NCBI GenBank assembly: GCA_900754145.1
Contig: CAAEBW010000176.1
Span: 1 to 13,025 of the forward strand
Origin: Clostridia bacterium
GTDB taxonomy: Bacteria; Bacillota; Clostridia; Oscillospirales; Acutalibacteraceae
DNA length: 13,025 nucleotides
Reading direction: 5' to 3'
The notes beneath the pieces were generated by a model, which saw only the letters and a program-made list of their open reading frames with translations, searched no databases and was not told where the DNA came from. The translations under genes and the position numbers were made by a program. Shown piece after piece: positions 5,446 to 12,635 of this stretch (position 1 is the first letter of the stretch; each line of letters begins with the position of its first letter).

Positions 5446-6027
5446 ATGGATAACGAACTTATTGAGAAATACAAAAAGGAGCTTATGCGGACCTACCGCG
5501 CCTCGCCCGCGGCACGCACACGGCAGACCGCTGTGCAGGAGAGCGTAACCCCCGAGTCCGAAGCCGCCGAGCAGGAAACGCCGCTTAACCAGCAGGGAGC
5601 ATATGAAGAGGGCACTCCCTACGATAAGGAGGATTCCACCGACCCGAACGGAAGACTTACCGTAATGGTAACGGCGGTTTCAAGCCTTTACCCCGTTGGA
5701 AATGCCAAGGTCACGGTATTTACGGGCGATTACAGCAGACCGAATATCATCGGCACCGCGCTCACCGACCAAAGCGGAAAAACCAAAACCTTCAGTCTGC
5801 CCGCCCCCTCAAGAGGGCTTTCTATGGAGCCCGACACCGGCGCACAGCCCTACACTCTTTATAATGTGCTTGTCGAGGCGGACGGCTACGCCGACAATCT
5901 GCATATAAATCTTCCGATTTTCAGGGGTGTGACCTCGCTCCAGCGCTCAAACCTTACCCCCCTTGCTTCATTCGGGGGAAACAAGGGGCCGATTGTCTTT
6001 AACGAGCTTTCGTCCTTTAATCTGTAG
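5446..6027 (+). CDS. Carboxypeptidase-regulatory-like protein paired with the SpoIID-like gene
   Basis: 193 residues. There is no signal peptide or membrane span: a charged N-terminal helix (DNELIEKYKKELMRTYR), then a low-complexity acidic linker (about residues 20-68), then a beta-rich domain starting NGRLTVMVTAVSSLYPVGNAKVTVF (about 69-93). GTALTDQSGKTKTFSLPAP and YNVLVEADGYAD follow, the pattern of carboxypeptidase regulatory-like/beta-sandwich domains. No catalytic motif is seen. GAGGTGATTCT precedes the ATG, and the next gene starts 11 bp after the stop, so the two are co-transcribed. The biochemical role is unknown; the partner suggests a spore- or wall-associated protein, perhaps an adaptor or matrix component. 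Confidence 0.8.
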   Translation: MDNELIEKYKKELMRTYRASPAARTRQTAVQESVTPESEAAEQETPLNQQGAYEEGTPYDKEDSTDPNGRLTVMVTAVSSLYPVGNAKVTVFTGDYSRPNIIGTALTDQSGKTKTFSLPAPSRGLSMEPDTGAQPYTLYNVLVEADGYADNLHINLPIFRGVTSLQRSNLTPLASFGGNKGPIVFNELSSFNL

Positions 6028-6038
6028 GGGGTGTAAAT

Positions 6039-7415
6039 ATGCCGGCTGTTATTCAACCAGTAATACCCGAAAGCATCACAGTGCATTTAGGAGCGCCCGG
6101 CTCAAACGCCGAAAATGTGACCGTACCCTTTGTCGACTACATTAAAAATGTTGCTTCAAGCGAAATTTACCCTACATGGCCCGAAAACGCCCTGCGCGCC
6201 AACATATACGCGATTATCACCTTTGCGCTCAACCGAATTTACACCGAGTGGTACCGCTCGCGCGGCTATGATTTCGATATCACCAACAACACCCGCTACG
6301 ATCAGGCGTTTGTGCCGTGGCGGGACATCTTTGAAAATATCAGCGATATTGTGGACAATATTTTTGACGAATACGTTGTCCGTCAAGGAACCATTCAGCC
6401 CCTTTTCACCGCCTTTTGCAACGGTACGACCTCCCGGTGCGACGGGCTTTCCCAATGGGGAACGGTAAGTCTTGCCGAGCAGGGGCTTACCCCCTACGAG
6501 ATTTTGCAGACCTACTACGGCGACAATATAAGCATACTTACAGATACACCCGTCCAAAATATCGCCGAGTCCTACCCCGGCACGCCGCTTCGCTTGGGCG
6601 ATGTTTCAAACGAGGTCAAAATTATACAAACCCAGCTGAACCGAATATCGCAGAACTACCCCGCAATCCCTAAAATCCGCCTTGAAAACGGGCTTTTCGG
6701 GAGCGATACCGAGGAGGCGGTCAGAAGTTTTCAGGAGATTTTCTCGCTCCCTGTCACGGGAACGGTGGATAAGGCGACATGGTACGCGATAAAACGTTAT
6801 TACAACGGCGTAAAGCAATTAGCCGAGCTTGTCTCCGAGGGGGTCACGATTGAGGAGGCGACCCTGCCCTACCCCACAGAGGGGTTAAGGCTCGGTATGC
6901 AGGGCTCGGAAATAAGGACGCTGCAATACTATCTCGACATAATTTCATACTTTAACCCCGCGCTTGAGATAATCCCCATAAACGGGGTTTTCGACCAAAG
7001 AACCGAGCAGGCGGTAAAGGCGTTTCAGCGGTTTTACGGACTGCCCGAGACCGGCTTTGTGGACGAGGAAACCTGGAATCTCATCTTCAAGATTTACAGG
7101 GACACCGCCGCCACCCTGCCTGAGGGCTACGAGGGCGAGCGTGCTAAAATTTACCCAGGCTATGTCTTAAGCGAGGGTATGCAAAATGACGACGTTAAGG
7201 ATCTTCAAACCTATCTTTCGTATATAGGAAGTATATATCCCGAAATACCCGAAATTCCCGTAACGGGCTATTTCGGCGAGCAGACAAGGGACGCGGTATA
7301 CACCTTTCAGCGCCTTTTCGGTCTGCCGATAAGCGGGCTTGTGGGGCACAGCACATGGTACTCAATAGCCGAGGAATACAATGCGCTAAAGGGGTTAAGC
7401 TATGCGGAACTGTAA
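6039..7415 (+). CDS. SpoIID/SleC-like protein with three peptidoglycan-binding repeats
   Basis: 458 residues. The N-terminal part (about 10-170) resembles SpoIID/LytB lytic transglycosylase-type domains: VPFVDYIKNVASSEIYPTWPENAL (29-52) aligns with the SpoIID segment carrying its catalytic Glu (here Glu42), and CDGLSQWGTVSLAEQGLTPYEIL (134-155) corresponds to the GHGxGLSQxGA region. Cys127 and Cys134 could bind metal (inference). Three PG_binding_1 repeats follow, at about 184-252, 282-350 and 376-443, each with an LRLG/LSEG entry, an F.DRT/TEEAV..FQ core and a TW end. There is no signal peptide, unusual for a wall enzyme unless it acts in or on the spore. GGGGGTG lies before the ATG. It might be a spore cortex-remodelling enzyme; activity is inferred. 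Confidence 0.82.
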   Translation: MPAVIQPVIPESITVHLGAPGSNAENVTVPFVDYIKNVASSEIYPTWPENALRANIYAIITFALNRIYTEWYRSRGYDFDITNNTRYDQAFVPWRDIFENISDIVDNIFDEYVVRQGTIQPLFTAFCNGTTSRCDGLSQWGTVSLAEQGLTPYEILQTYYGDNISILTDTPVQNIAESYPGTPLRLGDVSNEVKIIQTQLNRISQNYPAIPKIRLENGLFGSDTEEAVRSFQEIFSLPVTGTVDKATWYAIKRYYNGVKQLAELVSEGVTIEEATLPYPTEGLRLGMQGSEIRTLQYYLDIISYFNPALEIIPINGVFDQRTEQAVKAFQRFYGLPETGFVDEETWNLIFKIYRDTAATLPEGYEGERAKIYPGYVLSEGMQNDDVKDLQTYLSYIGSIYPEIPEIPVTGYFGEQTRDAVYTFQRLFGLPISGLVGHSTWYSIAEEYNALKGLSYAEL

Positions 7416-7432
7416 ATTAATTCGGAATTCAT

Positions 7433-7472
7433 AATTGAATTTGTTATCCCTGCAAGCTCCGATTTGTTTTTT
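7433..7472 (+). repeat. Dispersed 40-bp repeat, copy 2
   Basis: 36 of 40 positions match 464-503. It lies in the short gap between the convergent SpoIID-like and AI-2E genes. TCGGA at 7422 and TCCGA at 7458 flank much of it, followed by TTTGTTTTTT, so here it might act as a weak terminator for the gene at 6039. That is inference. Confidence 0.55.
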
Positions 7473-7501
7473 ACGGCACCTTTTTACCCTTAGCGTCTTT
7501 A

Positions 7502-8653
7502 TTATTCTGTGGACGCTTCTTTATCGGGAATGCGCTTTGAAATCGCTTCCTTTATAAGCGCATACAGCACTGCGGAGAGCGGAACGCTTGTAAGCGCGCC
7601 TAATATTCCGCCTAAGTTTCCGCCCACAAGCACCGCGCAAACAACTATGACCCCGGGCAATCCCACAGATTTTCCGACCACTCTGGGGTAAATAAAGGTG
7701 CCCTCAATCTGCTGAATCACAACAAAGAAGACGATAAACAAAAGTGCCTTTATCGGGCTTGTTATAAGTATTAACAGGAAGCCGACAATCACACCTACGG
7801 TAGCGCCGACGATAGGCACAAGCGAGGTCACGCAGATGAATATGGAAATCACCGCGGCATTTGGGAAGCGGAATACCGTCATACCTATATAAAACAGCGT
7901 GCCTAAAATTACAGATTCGGTAAGCTGTCCCCCTATGAACTTTGAAAAATATTCGTAGGTGGTCGAGGAAATACGGTAAACCGCCTTTGCCGCATTTTTG
8001 GGCATAAACGCGTCTATAAACCGTACGGCAAAGCGACCTATGCGCTCCTTGCAGGCGAGAATATAAGCGGAAATCATAATGCTGAATACCGTGTTGTAAA
8101 CGCCCGAGGCAAAGGAGGTTGTGAAATTCACCGCGCTGCCGAAAATCGTCTGTGAATAGCTGACGACATAGTTCTTTATCGTGTTTGCCGCCGCCGTCCA
8201 GTCAATCTTTATATTCGGAACAAGATTTTGCGAGAGGTTGAATTTTTCGAGTAGCTCCTCAACCCAAACCCGCGCCTCGGTCATAAATGACGGCAGTCTT
8301 TCGGCAAGATAGATAAAGGTGTCGGCAATATCGGGGATTATAAAGGCGATAAGCAGAACGATTAAGCCGAAGGCGATAATATATGTCAGCGCAAGGCAGA
8401 GCGGACGCCTGAGCCTTCGGACAAAGCCCTTTTTGCTGTTGTCCATAAACTTAAAGACCTTGGTTTCAAGGGCGGTCAAAAGAACATTCAGCACAAAGGC
8501 AATACACAGCGCGGTTATAACGGGGCTTGCAACCGAGAGAATACGCCCGATAAAGGAAAAGAGTCGGTCATAGTTCTGCGCGGCGGTAAAAATCACAGAG
8601 CCGAGCAGAACTATGAGCAGAATTTTTTTAACGGTTTTAGAATTTAATTCCAT
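7502..8653 (-). CDS. AI-2E family transporter (PerM/YtvI-like permease)
   Basis: 383 residues from MELNSKTVKK. It is a multi-span membrane protein with hydrophobic segments in the family arrangement: an N-terminal pair, a cytosolic/external middle region (about 95-215), then a C-terminal cluster containing the conserved SLVPIVGATVGVIVG and QQIEGTFIYPRVVGKSVGLPGVIVV segments. Family members include AI-2 exporters and Na+/H+ antiporters; the substrate here cannot be told. A GTG nine bases upstream (8662) is in frame, but the promoter at 8670-8698 predicts transcription to start near 8663, so the ATG at 8653 with GGTGA before it is the better start. The gene is probably monocistronic, separate from the OadB unit upstream. 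Confidence 0.9.
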   Translation of the reverse strand: MELNSKTVKKILLIVLLGSVIFTAAQNYDRLFSFIGRILSVASPVITALCIAFVLNVLLTALETKVFKFMDNSKKGFVRRLRRPLCLALTYIIAFGLIVLLIAFIIPDIADTFIYLAERLPSFMTEARVWVEELLEKFNLSQNLVPNIKIDWTAAANTIKNYVVSYSQTIFGSAVNFTTSFASGVYNTVFSIMISAYILACKERIGRFAVRFIDAFMPKNAAKAVYRISSTTYEYFSKFIGGQLTESVILGTLFYIGMTVFRFPNAAVISIFICVTSLVPIVGATVGVIVGFLLILITSPIKALLFIVFFVVIQQIEGTFIYPRVVGKSVGLPGVIVVCAVLVGGNLGGILGALTSVPLSAVLYALIKEAISKRIPDKEASTE

Positions 8654-8669
8654 ACAATTCACCGACCCT

Positions 8670-8698
8670 ATTATATTTCATTCCGAAGCTCTTGTAAA
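8670..8698 (-). promoter_or_regulatory. Sigma-A promoter of the AI-2E transporter gene
   Basis: On the minus strand, TTTACA (8693-8698), a 17-base spacer and TATAAT (8670-8675). The -35 directly abuts the stop codon of the OadG-like ORF. The predicted leader is only about 10 nt. Confidence 0.85.
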
Positions 8699-8830
8699 TT
8701 ATTTCTTTGTAAATATTTTGTTAAGCAGTACGGTGACAAGGATAATTACCCCTATCACGATAAAAATGCTTACCATTCCGACCGCCAAATAGCGGAGATT
8801 TGTTATAAAATTCATAGGATTAAAGGTCAT
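8699..8830 (-). CDS. OadG-related small membrane subunit
   Basis: 43 residues, too short for most gene callers. It has a short N-terminus (MTFNPMNFITNLRYLAVGM), one hydrophobic span (about 16-36, SIFIVIGVIILVTVLL) and a basic end (NKIFTKK). It starts 12 bp after the OadB stop, with GGGGG 8 bases before the ATG. Size, a single N-terminal span and position next to an OadB-type carrier match the small OadG-related subunit; in decarboxylase sodium pumps the gamma subunit anchors and assembles the complex. The C-terminal soluble, zinc-binding tail of classical OadG (about 80 residues) is missing. No other hypothesis fits as well. Confidence 0.75.
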   Translation of the reverse strand: MTFNPMNFITNLRYLAVGMVSIFIVIGVIILVTVLLNKIFTKK

Positions 8831-8842
8831 TTGATTTTCCCC

Positions 8843-9982
8843 CTACATAAAGAAGTTGAGTATCAGTCCGCCCGCGATTACCGAGGCTATCTGACCCGAT
8901 ACATTAACGCCTATCGACTGCATTAAAATGAAGTTCTGCGGGTCTTCCTTAAGCGCCATTTTGTGAACAACCCTGCCCGACATCGGGAATGCCGAAATGC
9001 CCGCCGCACCTATCATCGGGTTGATTTTGTTTTTAAGGAAGAGATTTAAGAATTTAGCAAACAGCACGCCGCCCGCCGTGTCGAAAATAAAGGCGAAGAG
9101 ACCTAAGCCTAAGATTAAGAGCGTGTCGGGTCTTAGGAACTTTTCCGCCTGCATCTGGCTTGCTATGGTGATTCCCAAAAAGATTGTAATTAAGTTCGCA
9201 AGCACCTTTTGCGCCGTTTCCGAAAGGGAGTTTAGCACCCCGCACTCCCTAATAAGGTTGCCGAACATCAAAAAGCCTATGAGTGAGACCGATTCGGGGG
9301 CGACAATGCCCGCGATTATTGTAATCACAATCGGGAAAAGGATTTTAGTAAGCTTGGATACCTGCTTTTCGGTATACGGCATACGGATAAGCCGTTCCTT
9401 TTTGGTGGTGAGCGCCCTTATAACCGGCGGCTGGATAATGGGGACAAGCGCCATATAGGAATACGCCGCAACCATTATCGCCCCCTGATAAGAAGAATTA
9501 AGCTTTTGGGACACAACGATTGCCGTAGGTCCGTCCGCCGCGCCGATAATGCCTATGCTCGCCGCGTCGTTAAGGTCAAAGAACATCGACGCCGCGCAGA
9601 AGGTGAAGAAGATGCCGAACTGCGCCGCCGCCCCGAAAATCATAAGCTTTGGGTTTGAAAGCAGGGGGCCGAAGTCAATCATCGCACCGATACCGATAAA
9701 TAGTATCAGCGGGAACAGCTCGTTAGCGATACCCGCCGAGAAAAGGGTGGAAAGCGCACCTTCTTCGACCTCGCCGTTTTGGAGTGTTCTGTCCAACGCC
9801 CCCGAAAATGGGATGTTTACAAGTATCGTACCAAAGCCCAGCGGCAAAAGGAGGGTGGGCTCCATTTCGTACTTTATAGCAAGGAAAATCAGCAGTCCGC
9901 CTATAATCCACATAGTAACATACCGCCAGTCGGCAAGGGCGGCTATGTTGCTTACAAGGAAACTAAAATCGCTGAGTGACAT
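8843..9982 (-). CDS. OadB/GcdB-type sodium ion-translocating decarboxylase beta subunit (orphan)
   Basis: 379 residues from MSLSDFSFLV, a polytopic membrane protein. The beta subunit normally couples decarboxylation of a carboxybiotin to Na+ export. All ion-path residues known from Klebsiella OadB appear to be present: Asp203 as Asp150 (GAADGPTA), Tyr229 as Tyr176, and Asn373, Gly377, Ser382 and Arg389 as Asn321, Gly325, Ser330 and Arg337 (NPMIGAAGISAFPMSGR). The ATG at 9982 has GAGAGG 8 bases upstream; the longer reading from 10036 would begin in the REP-like repeat and is rejected. It is followed by the small OadG-like gene. No alpha/carboxyltransferase or biotin carrier gene is in the window. 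A yybP-ykoY-type riboswitch lies in its leader, suggesting manganese control. Confidence 0.93.
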   Translation of the reverse strand: MSLSDFSFLVSNIAALADWRYVTMWIIGGLLIFLAIKYEMEPTLLLPLGFGTILVNIPFSGALDRTLQNGEVEEGALSTLFSAGIANELFPLILFIGIGAMIDFGPLLSNPKLMIFGAAAQFGIFFTFCAASMFFDLNDAASIGIIGAADGPTAIVVSQKLNSSYQGAIMVAAYSYMALVPIIQPPVIRALTTKKERLIRMPYTEKQVSKLTKILFPIVITIIAGIVAPESVSLIGFLMFGNLIRECGVLNSLSETAQKVLANLITIFLGITIASQMQAEKFLRPDTLLILGLGLFAFIFDTAGGVLFAKFLNLFLKNKINPMIGAAGISAFPMSGRVVHKMALKEDPQNFILMQSIGVNVSGQIASVIAGGLILNFFM

Positions 9983-10022
9983 TTTTTTGACCTCTCTTTT
10001 TAATAATATTAATTTTCTATTC

Positions 10023-10087
10023 GTAGGGGCTGGCATCCTTGACAGCCCGAATTACGATTTCGGACGGTCGGGGACGCCCGTCCCTAC
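10023..10087. repeat. Inverted pair of REP-like hairpins D and E in the OadB leader
   Basis: D: GTAG (10023-10026) followed by GGGCTG, a 10-base loop and CAGCCC (to 10048). E: GGACGG (10062-10067), a 10-base loop and CCGTCC (10078-10083), followed by CTAC (10084-10087). Both have a 6-bp stem and the same GTAG/CTAC foot as the other sites, but a longer loop. They point away from each other, 13 bp apart, giving a BIME-like unit between the riboswitch terminator and the OadB ribosome binding site. Confidence 0.65.
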
Positions 10088-10135
10088 AATTATAAATTTG
10101 ACTCATTAGGCAACCCTGCCGTCTGCAATCGAGAA

Positions 10136-10179
10136 TAAAAAAAGACCTTTACTGCACAGTTAAGTACAGTAAAAGTCTT
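10136..10179 (-). terminator. Riboswitch expression-platform terminator
   Basis: On the minus strand, AAGACTTTTACTG, a 12-base loop and CAGTAAAGGTCTT form a 13-bp stem (one G-U pair) followed by a run of T residues. The AAGAC...TTTACTG arm is the type usually found at the 3' end of yybP-ykoY elements, where it alternates between aptamer and terminator pairing. Confidence 0.88.
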
Positions 10180-10261
10180 GCCGTTTAATGCAGAAGCGGG
10201 ATGAAAATCCGTATTGACGCAAACTACTGCGGCGAAACCGCCGTCGGCTACTCCCTAATAC
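10180..10261 (-). ncRNA. yybP-ykoY-type (manganese) riboswitch aptamer
   Basis: In minus-strand reading the RNA starts GUAUU, then A and GGGAGUAG, a CGGCG-loop-CGCCG hairpin, GCGUCAAUAC (whose AAUAC pairs with the initial GUAUU), a GGAU-loop-AUCC hairpin, then GCAUUAAACGGCAAGAC running into the terminator. The GGGAGUAG and GUCAA segments and the GGCAAGAC-terminator junction are what I know of yybP-ykoY aptamers, which sense Mn2+ and usually turn on manganese exporters. The 5' core has GGGAG where the consensus is GGGGAG, with A replacing the first G. Assigned by eye; no covariance search was possible. Preceded by a strong promoter and followed, after the REP pair, by OadB. Confidence 0.72.
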
Positions 10262-10268
10262 AGGAAAA

Positions 10269-10297
10269 ATTATATCACATAACTTTACTTTTTTCAA
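10269..10297 (-). promoter_or_regulatory. Sigma-A promoter of the riboswitch-OadB unit
   Basis: On the minus strand, TTGAAA (10292-10297), a 17-base spacer and TATAAT (10269-10274), with TG shortly before the -10. It lies 22-50 bases from the end of the histidine kinase gene and places the start of transcription at the base of the aptamer. Confidence 0.85.
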
Positions 10298-10318
10298 CCC
10301 ATTATATGTGAAAAATAT

Positions 10319-11962
10319 TTATTTGTTAAAGGTGACGGTGATTTCCGTACCCTCGCCTAAGGTGCTGTTAAGGGTTATCGTTCCCCCGAAAGAGGCGGCG
10401 ATATGCTTTACGATTGAAAGCCCAAGCCCCGTGCCGCCGCTTTGCTTTGAGCGGCTTTTGTCAACCCTGTAAAACCGCTCGAAAACCCGCTCGGTGTGCT
10501 CGGGGGCGATGCCTATACCGGTATCCTTTACGGTAACAAATGCCGCGCCGTCCTTATTCCCCACATTTACTGTGACAGAGCCCTTTTCCTTATTATATTT
10601 TACCGCGTTATCGCACAGATTATAAATCATTTCAAAAATAAGGGATTCGCCGGCGCTGATTTCGGCGGTTTCTCCGGTAACCTCAACGGTAACCCCCCGC
10701 TTTTCGGCTATCTTGGCAAGGCTTTTTGCCGCCTCCTTCGCGGTTTTGTAAAGGTCTACCGTCTCAGCCTCGCCCACGGTTCCCTCGTCAAGCTCGGAAA
10801 GCTTTATTATATCGTTTACAAGGCTTAAAAGCCTTTCCGCCTCCTTGTTTATGTCCGCGCCGAAGCCCTTAATATCGTCGGGCGCCACAATTCCGTTTTT
10901 AAGCATATCCGAAATGCCTAAAATTGAGGTCAGCGGGGTTTTAAGCTCGTGGGAAACATTCGCGGTGAACTCTCGCCTCAGCTTTTCCCGCTTTTCCTTT
11001 TCGGTCACATCGACAATAAGTATCACCGCGCCGCAGGGAGCGCCCGTCTCGTCAAAAACGGGGTTGGCGGCGACCTCGTAATACATACCGTTTACAGTTA
11101 CGGTGTTTTCGCAGTGGCGGCCTTCCCTTATATTATCGAAAACCTCCCTGAAAACCTCGCTTCGGTTAACGGTCAGAATATTTTGCCCGTTTATATCGTC
11201 CTGCACCCCGAAAAAGCGCTTTACGCTGGAATTATGGGATAAAATATGCCCCTTGGTATCGGTGAGCAAAAGCCCCTCGCTCATATTTTCGGCTATGGTC
11301 TCAAACTCGCGGCGGCTTGCCCGAAGCTCGGCTATCTGGTGATTTATTCTTCTTTGCTGGGCGTTTATTTTTGACACAAAGGGGGAAAGCTCGTCATACG
11401 CGCCGTAGGTGTCGGGATTGTCAAGGTCTATTTCGTTTATCGGCTTTAATATTTTCTTAGATATAACCGCGGCTAAGATAAGTGCCAGTATAAACGTAAG
11501 CAGAGCTATCGCGGCGATAGGGGGCAAAAGCTGTAAAACCACCGCCTCCACCGAAAGGGATTCGTCCGCCACCCTTAAAATATTGCCGTTTTCAAGCTTT
11601 ACCGCGTAGTAGCAGGAGTTTATCCCGAGGGTCTCGGAATGTCTTACGGAATAGCCTGTGCCGTCCTTTAACGCCTCCTTGACCTCCTCGCGGCTCGAAT
11701 GGTTTTCCATATCCGCAGCCTCTGCCTTATTGTCGTAAAGCACCTTGCCGTCCCCGTCTATAAGGGTTATTCGCTCCGGCGCGGAGGAGTATTTTTGAAG
11801 CTCCTCCTCTGCCGAAAGGCTTATTAAATTCGCCTTGCTTTGGAGGGCGGAATACCTGCTGTCCCGATAGATCTGATACTGGACACCTATTATAAAAACA
11901 AGGCTTAAAAGCAACGTGATAACCGAGGAAAGTAAAATTCCCCTGAATATTTTTTTAGTCAT
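10319..11962 (-). CDS. PhoR-like sensor histidine kinase
   Basis: 547 residues. TM1 about 7-28, an extracytoplasmic sensor domain about 29-143, TM2 about 144-169, a HAMP-like/linker region about 170-218, a PAS domain about 219-320 (MSEGLLLTDTKGHIL), then the HisKA dimerisation domain with FTANVSHELKTPLTS (phospho-acceptor His338) and HATPase_c with NLCDNAVKYN (448-457), DTGIGI (480-485), FERFYRVDKSRS and GGTGLGLSIV (509-518). The layout and motifs match Firmicute PhoR-type kinases that sense envelope or phosphate status. GGTGA precedes the ATG, and the gene starts 13 bp after the response regulator, so they are one operon. The signal is not known. No clear terminator follows; the OadB promoter begins just after the stop. 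Confidence 0.93.
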   Translation of the reverse strand: MTKKIFRGILLSSVITLLLSLVFIIGVQYQIYRDSRYSALQSKANLISLSAEEELQKYSSAPERITLIDGDGKVLYDNKAEAADMENHSSREEVKEALKDGTGYSVRHSETLGINSCYYAVKLENGNILRVADESLSVEAVVLQLLPPIAAIALLTFILALILAAVISKKILKPINEIDLDNPDTYGAYDELSPFVSKINAQQRRINHQIAELRASRREFETIAENMSEGLLLTDTKGHILSHNSSVKRFFGVQDDINGQNILTVNRSEVFREVFDNIREGRHCENTVTVNGMYYEVAANPVFDETGAPCGAVILIVDVTEKEKREKLRREFTANVSHELKTPLTSILGISDMLKNGIVAPDDIKGFGADINKEAERLLSLVNDIIKLSELDEGTVGEAETVDLYKTAKEAAKSLAKIAEKRGVTVEVTGETAEISAGESLIFEMIYNLCDNAVKYNKEKGSVTVNVGNKDGAAFVTVKDTGIGIAPEHTERVFERFYRVDKSRSKQSGGTGLGLSIVKHIAASFGGTITLNSTLGEGTEITVTFNK

Positions 11963-11975
11963 ACTGTCTCACCGC

Positions 11976-12635
11976 TTAACTGATTTTATAGCCTACGCCC
12001 CGCACGGTCTCTACAATCGTACCGCTGTCGCCGAGCTTAGTCCTGAGGGTTTTTATGTGAACATCCACCGTGCGGTTTTCGCCGTCATAATCGTAGCCCC
12101 AGATTTCCTCTAAAAGGCGGTCGCGGGAAAATACCGTGCCCCGGTTTTTGAGCATAAGGAAGAGCATTTCAAACTCCTTTAACGTAAGCGAGACGGGCTT
12201 GCCGTCGGCGGTTACGGTGTGGGACTTCGGATTGAGGGTAACGCCGCCCGCGGAATATACCTTATCGGCGGATTTTGTGCGCCTGAGCAACGCCTTTATG
12301 CGGGAGATAAGCTCCATAGTCCCGAAGGGCTTCGCGATATAATCGTCCGCCCCCGAGTCAAGCCCCGCCACCTTGTCGTACTCGCTCGCCTTAGCGGTAA
12401 GCATAATTATTGGAAGCTCTGCCGTATCGGCACGGGAGCGCAGCCATTTAAGCACCGAAATACCGTCCTCCTCGGGCAACATAATGTCAAGCAGGCACAG
12501 GTCGGGCTTTTTGTTCTCGACTGCCCTTTTAAATTCGGAGGGCAGACAGAACCCTTTAGCCTCAATATCCGTCTGCTTAAGGGCGTAAATTACAAATTTC
12601 AATATGCTTTCGTCGTCTTCAAGAAGATATATCAT
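11976..12635 (-). CDS. OmpR/PhoB family response regulator
   Basis: 219 residues from MIYLLEDDES. The receiver domain (1-115) has the acidic pair Asp7/Asp8, phospho-acceptor Asp50 (LLDIMLP), Thr80 (IMLTAKA) and Lys102 (YIAKPF). The C-terminal winged helix (about 125-219) has LTLKEFEMLFLMLKN, RDRLLEEIWGYD and RTVDVHIKTLRTKL, and ends VRGVGYKI. AAAGGAG lies 7-8 bases before the ATG at 12635; the longer in-frame reading upstream lacks family homology. It pairs with the kinase just downstream. Its first 17 bp and its ribosome binding site overlap the 3' end of the RAYT gene, so no dedicated promoter is seen; it may be read from within or upstream of the transposase. Confidence 0.95.
   Translation of the reverse strand: MIYLLEDDESILKFVIYALKQTDIEAKGFCLPSEFKRAVENKKPDLCLLDIMLPEEDGISVLKWLRSRADTAELPIIMLTAKASEYDKVAGLDSGADDYIAKPFGTMELISRIKALLRRTKSADKVYSAGGVTLNPKSHTVTADGKPVSLTLKEFEMLFLMLKNRGTVFSRDRLLEEIWGYDYDGENRTVDVHIKTLRTKLGDSGTIVETVRGVGYKIS

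Noticed and set aside
6156..6557. Minus-strand ORF of 133 codons inside the SpoIID-like gene
   Set aside because: It is antisense to a strongly supported gene and shows no motif; the length follows from G/C-rich third positions of the real gene.
9983..10036. N-terminal extension of OadB starting at 10036
   Set aside because: The extra 18 codons begin in REP-like hairpin D and lack a ribosome binding site; the ATG at 9982 has GAGAGG at good spacing and the family N-terminus.
9549..10109. Plus-strand ORF of 186 codons opposite OadB
   Set aside because: It is antisense to a well-supported membrane protein gene, with no ribosome binding site or domain; a shadow frame.
10180..10261. A Na+ or Ni/Co riboswitch instead of yybP-ykoY
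   Set aside because: A sodium riboswitch would fit an Na+ pump, but the GGGAGUAG and GUCAA core and the GGCAAGAC-terminator junction fit yybP-ykoY better as far as I can judge by eye.
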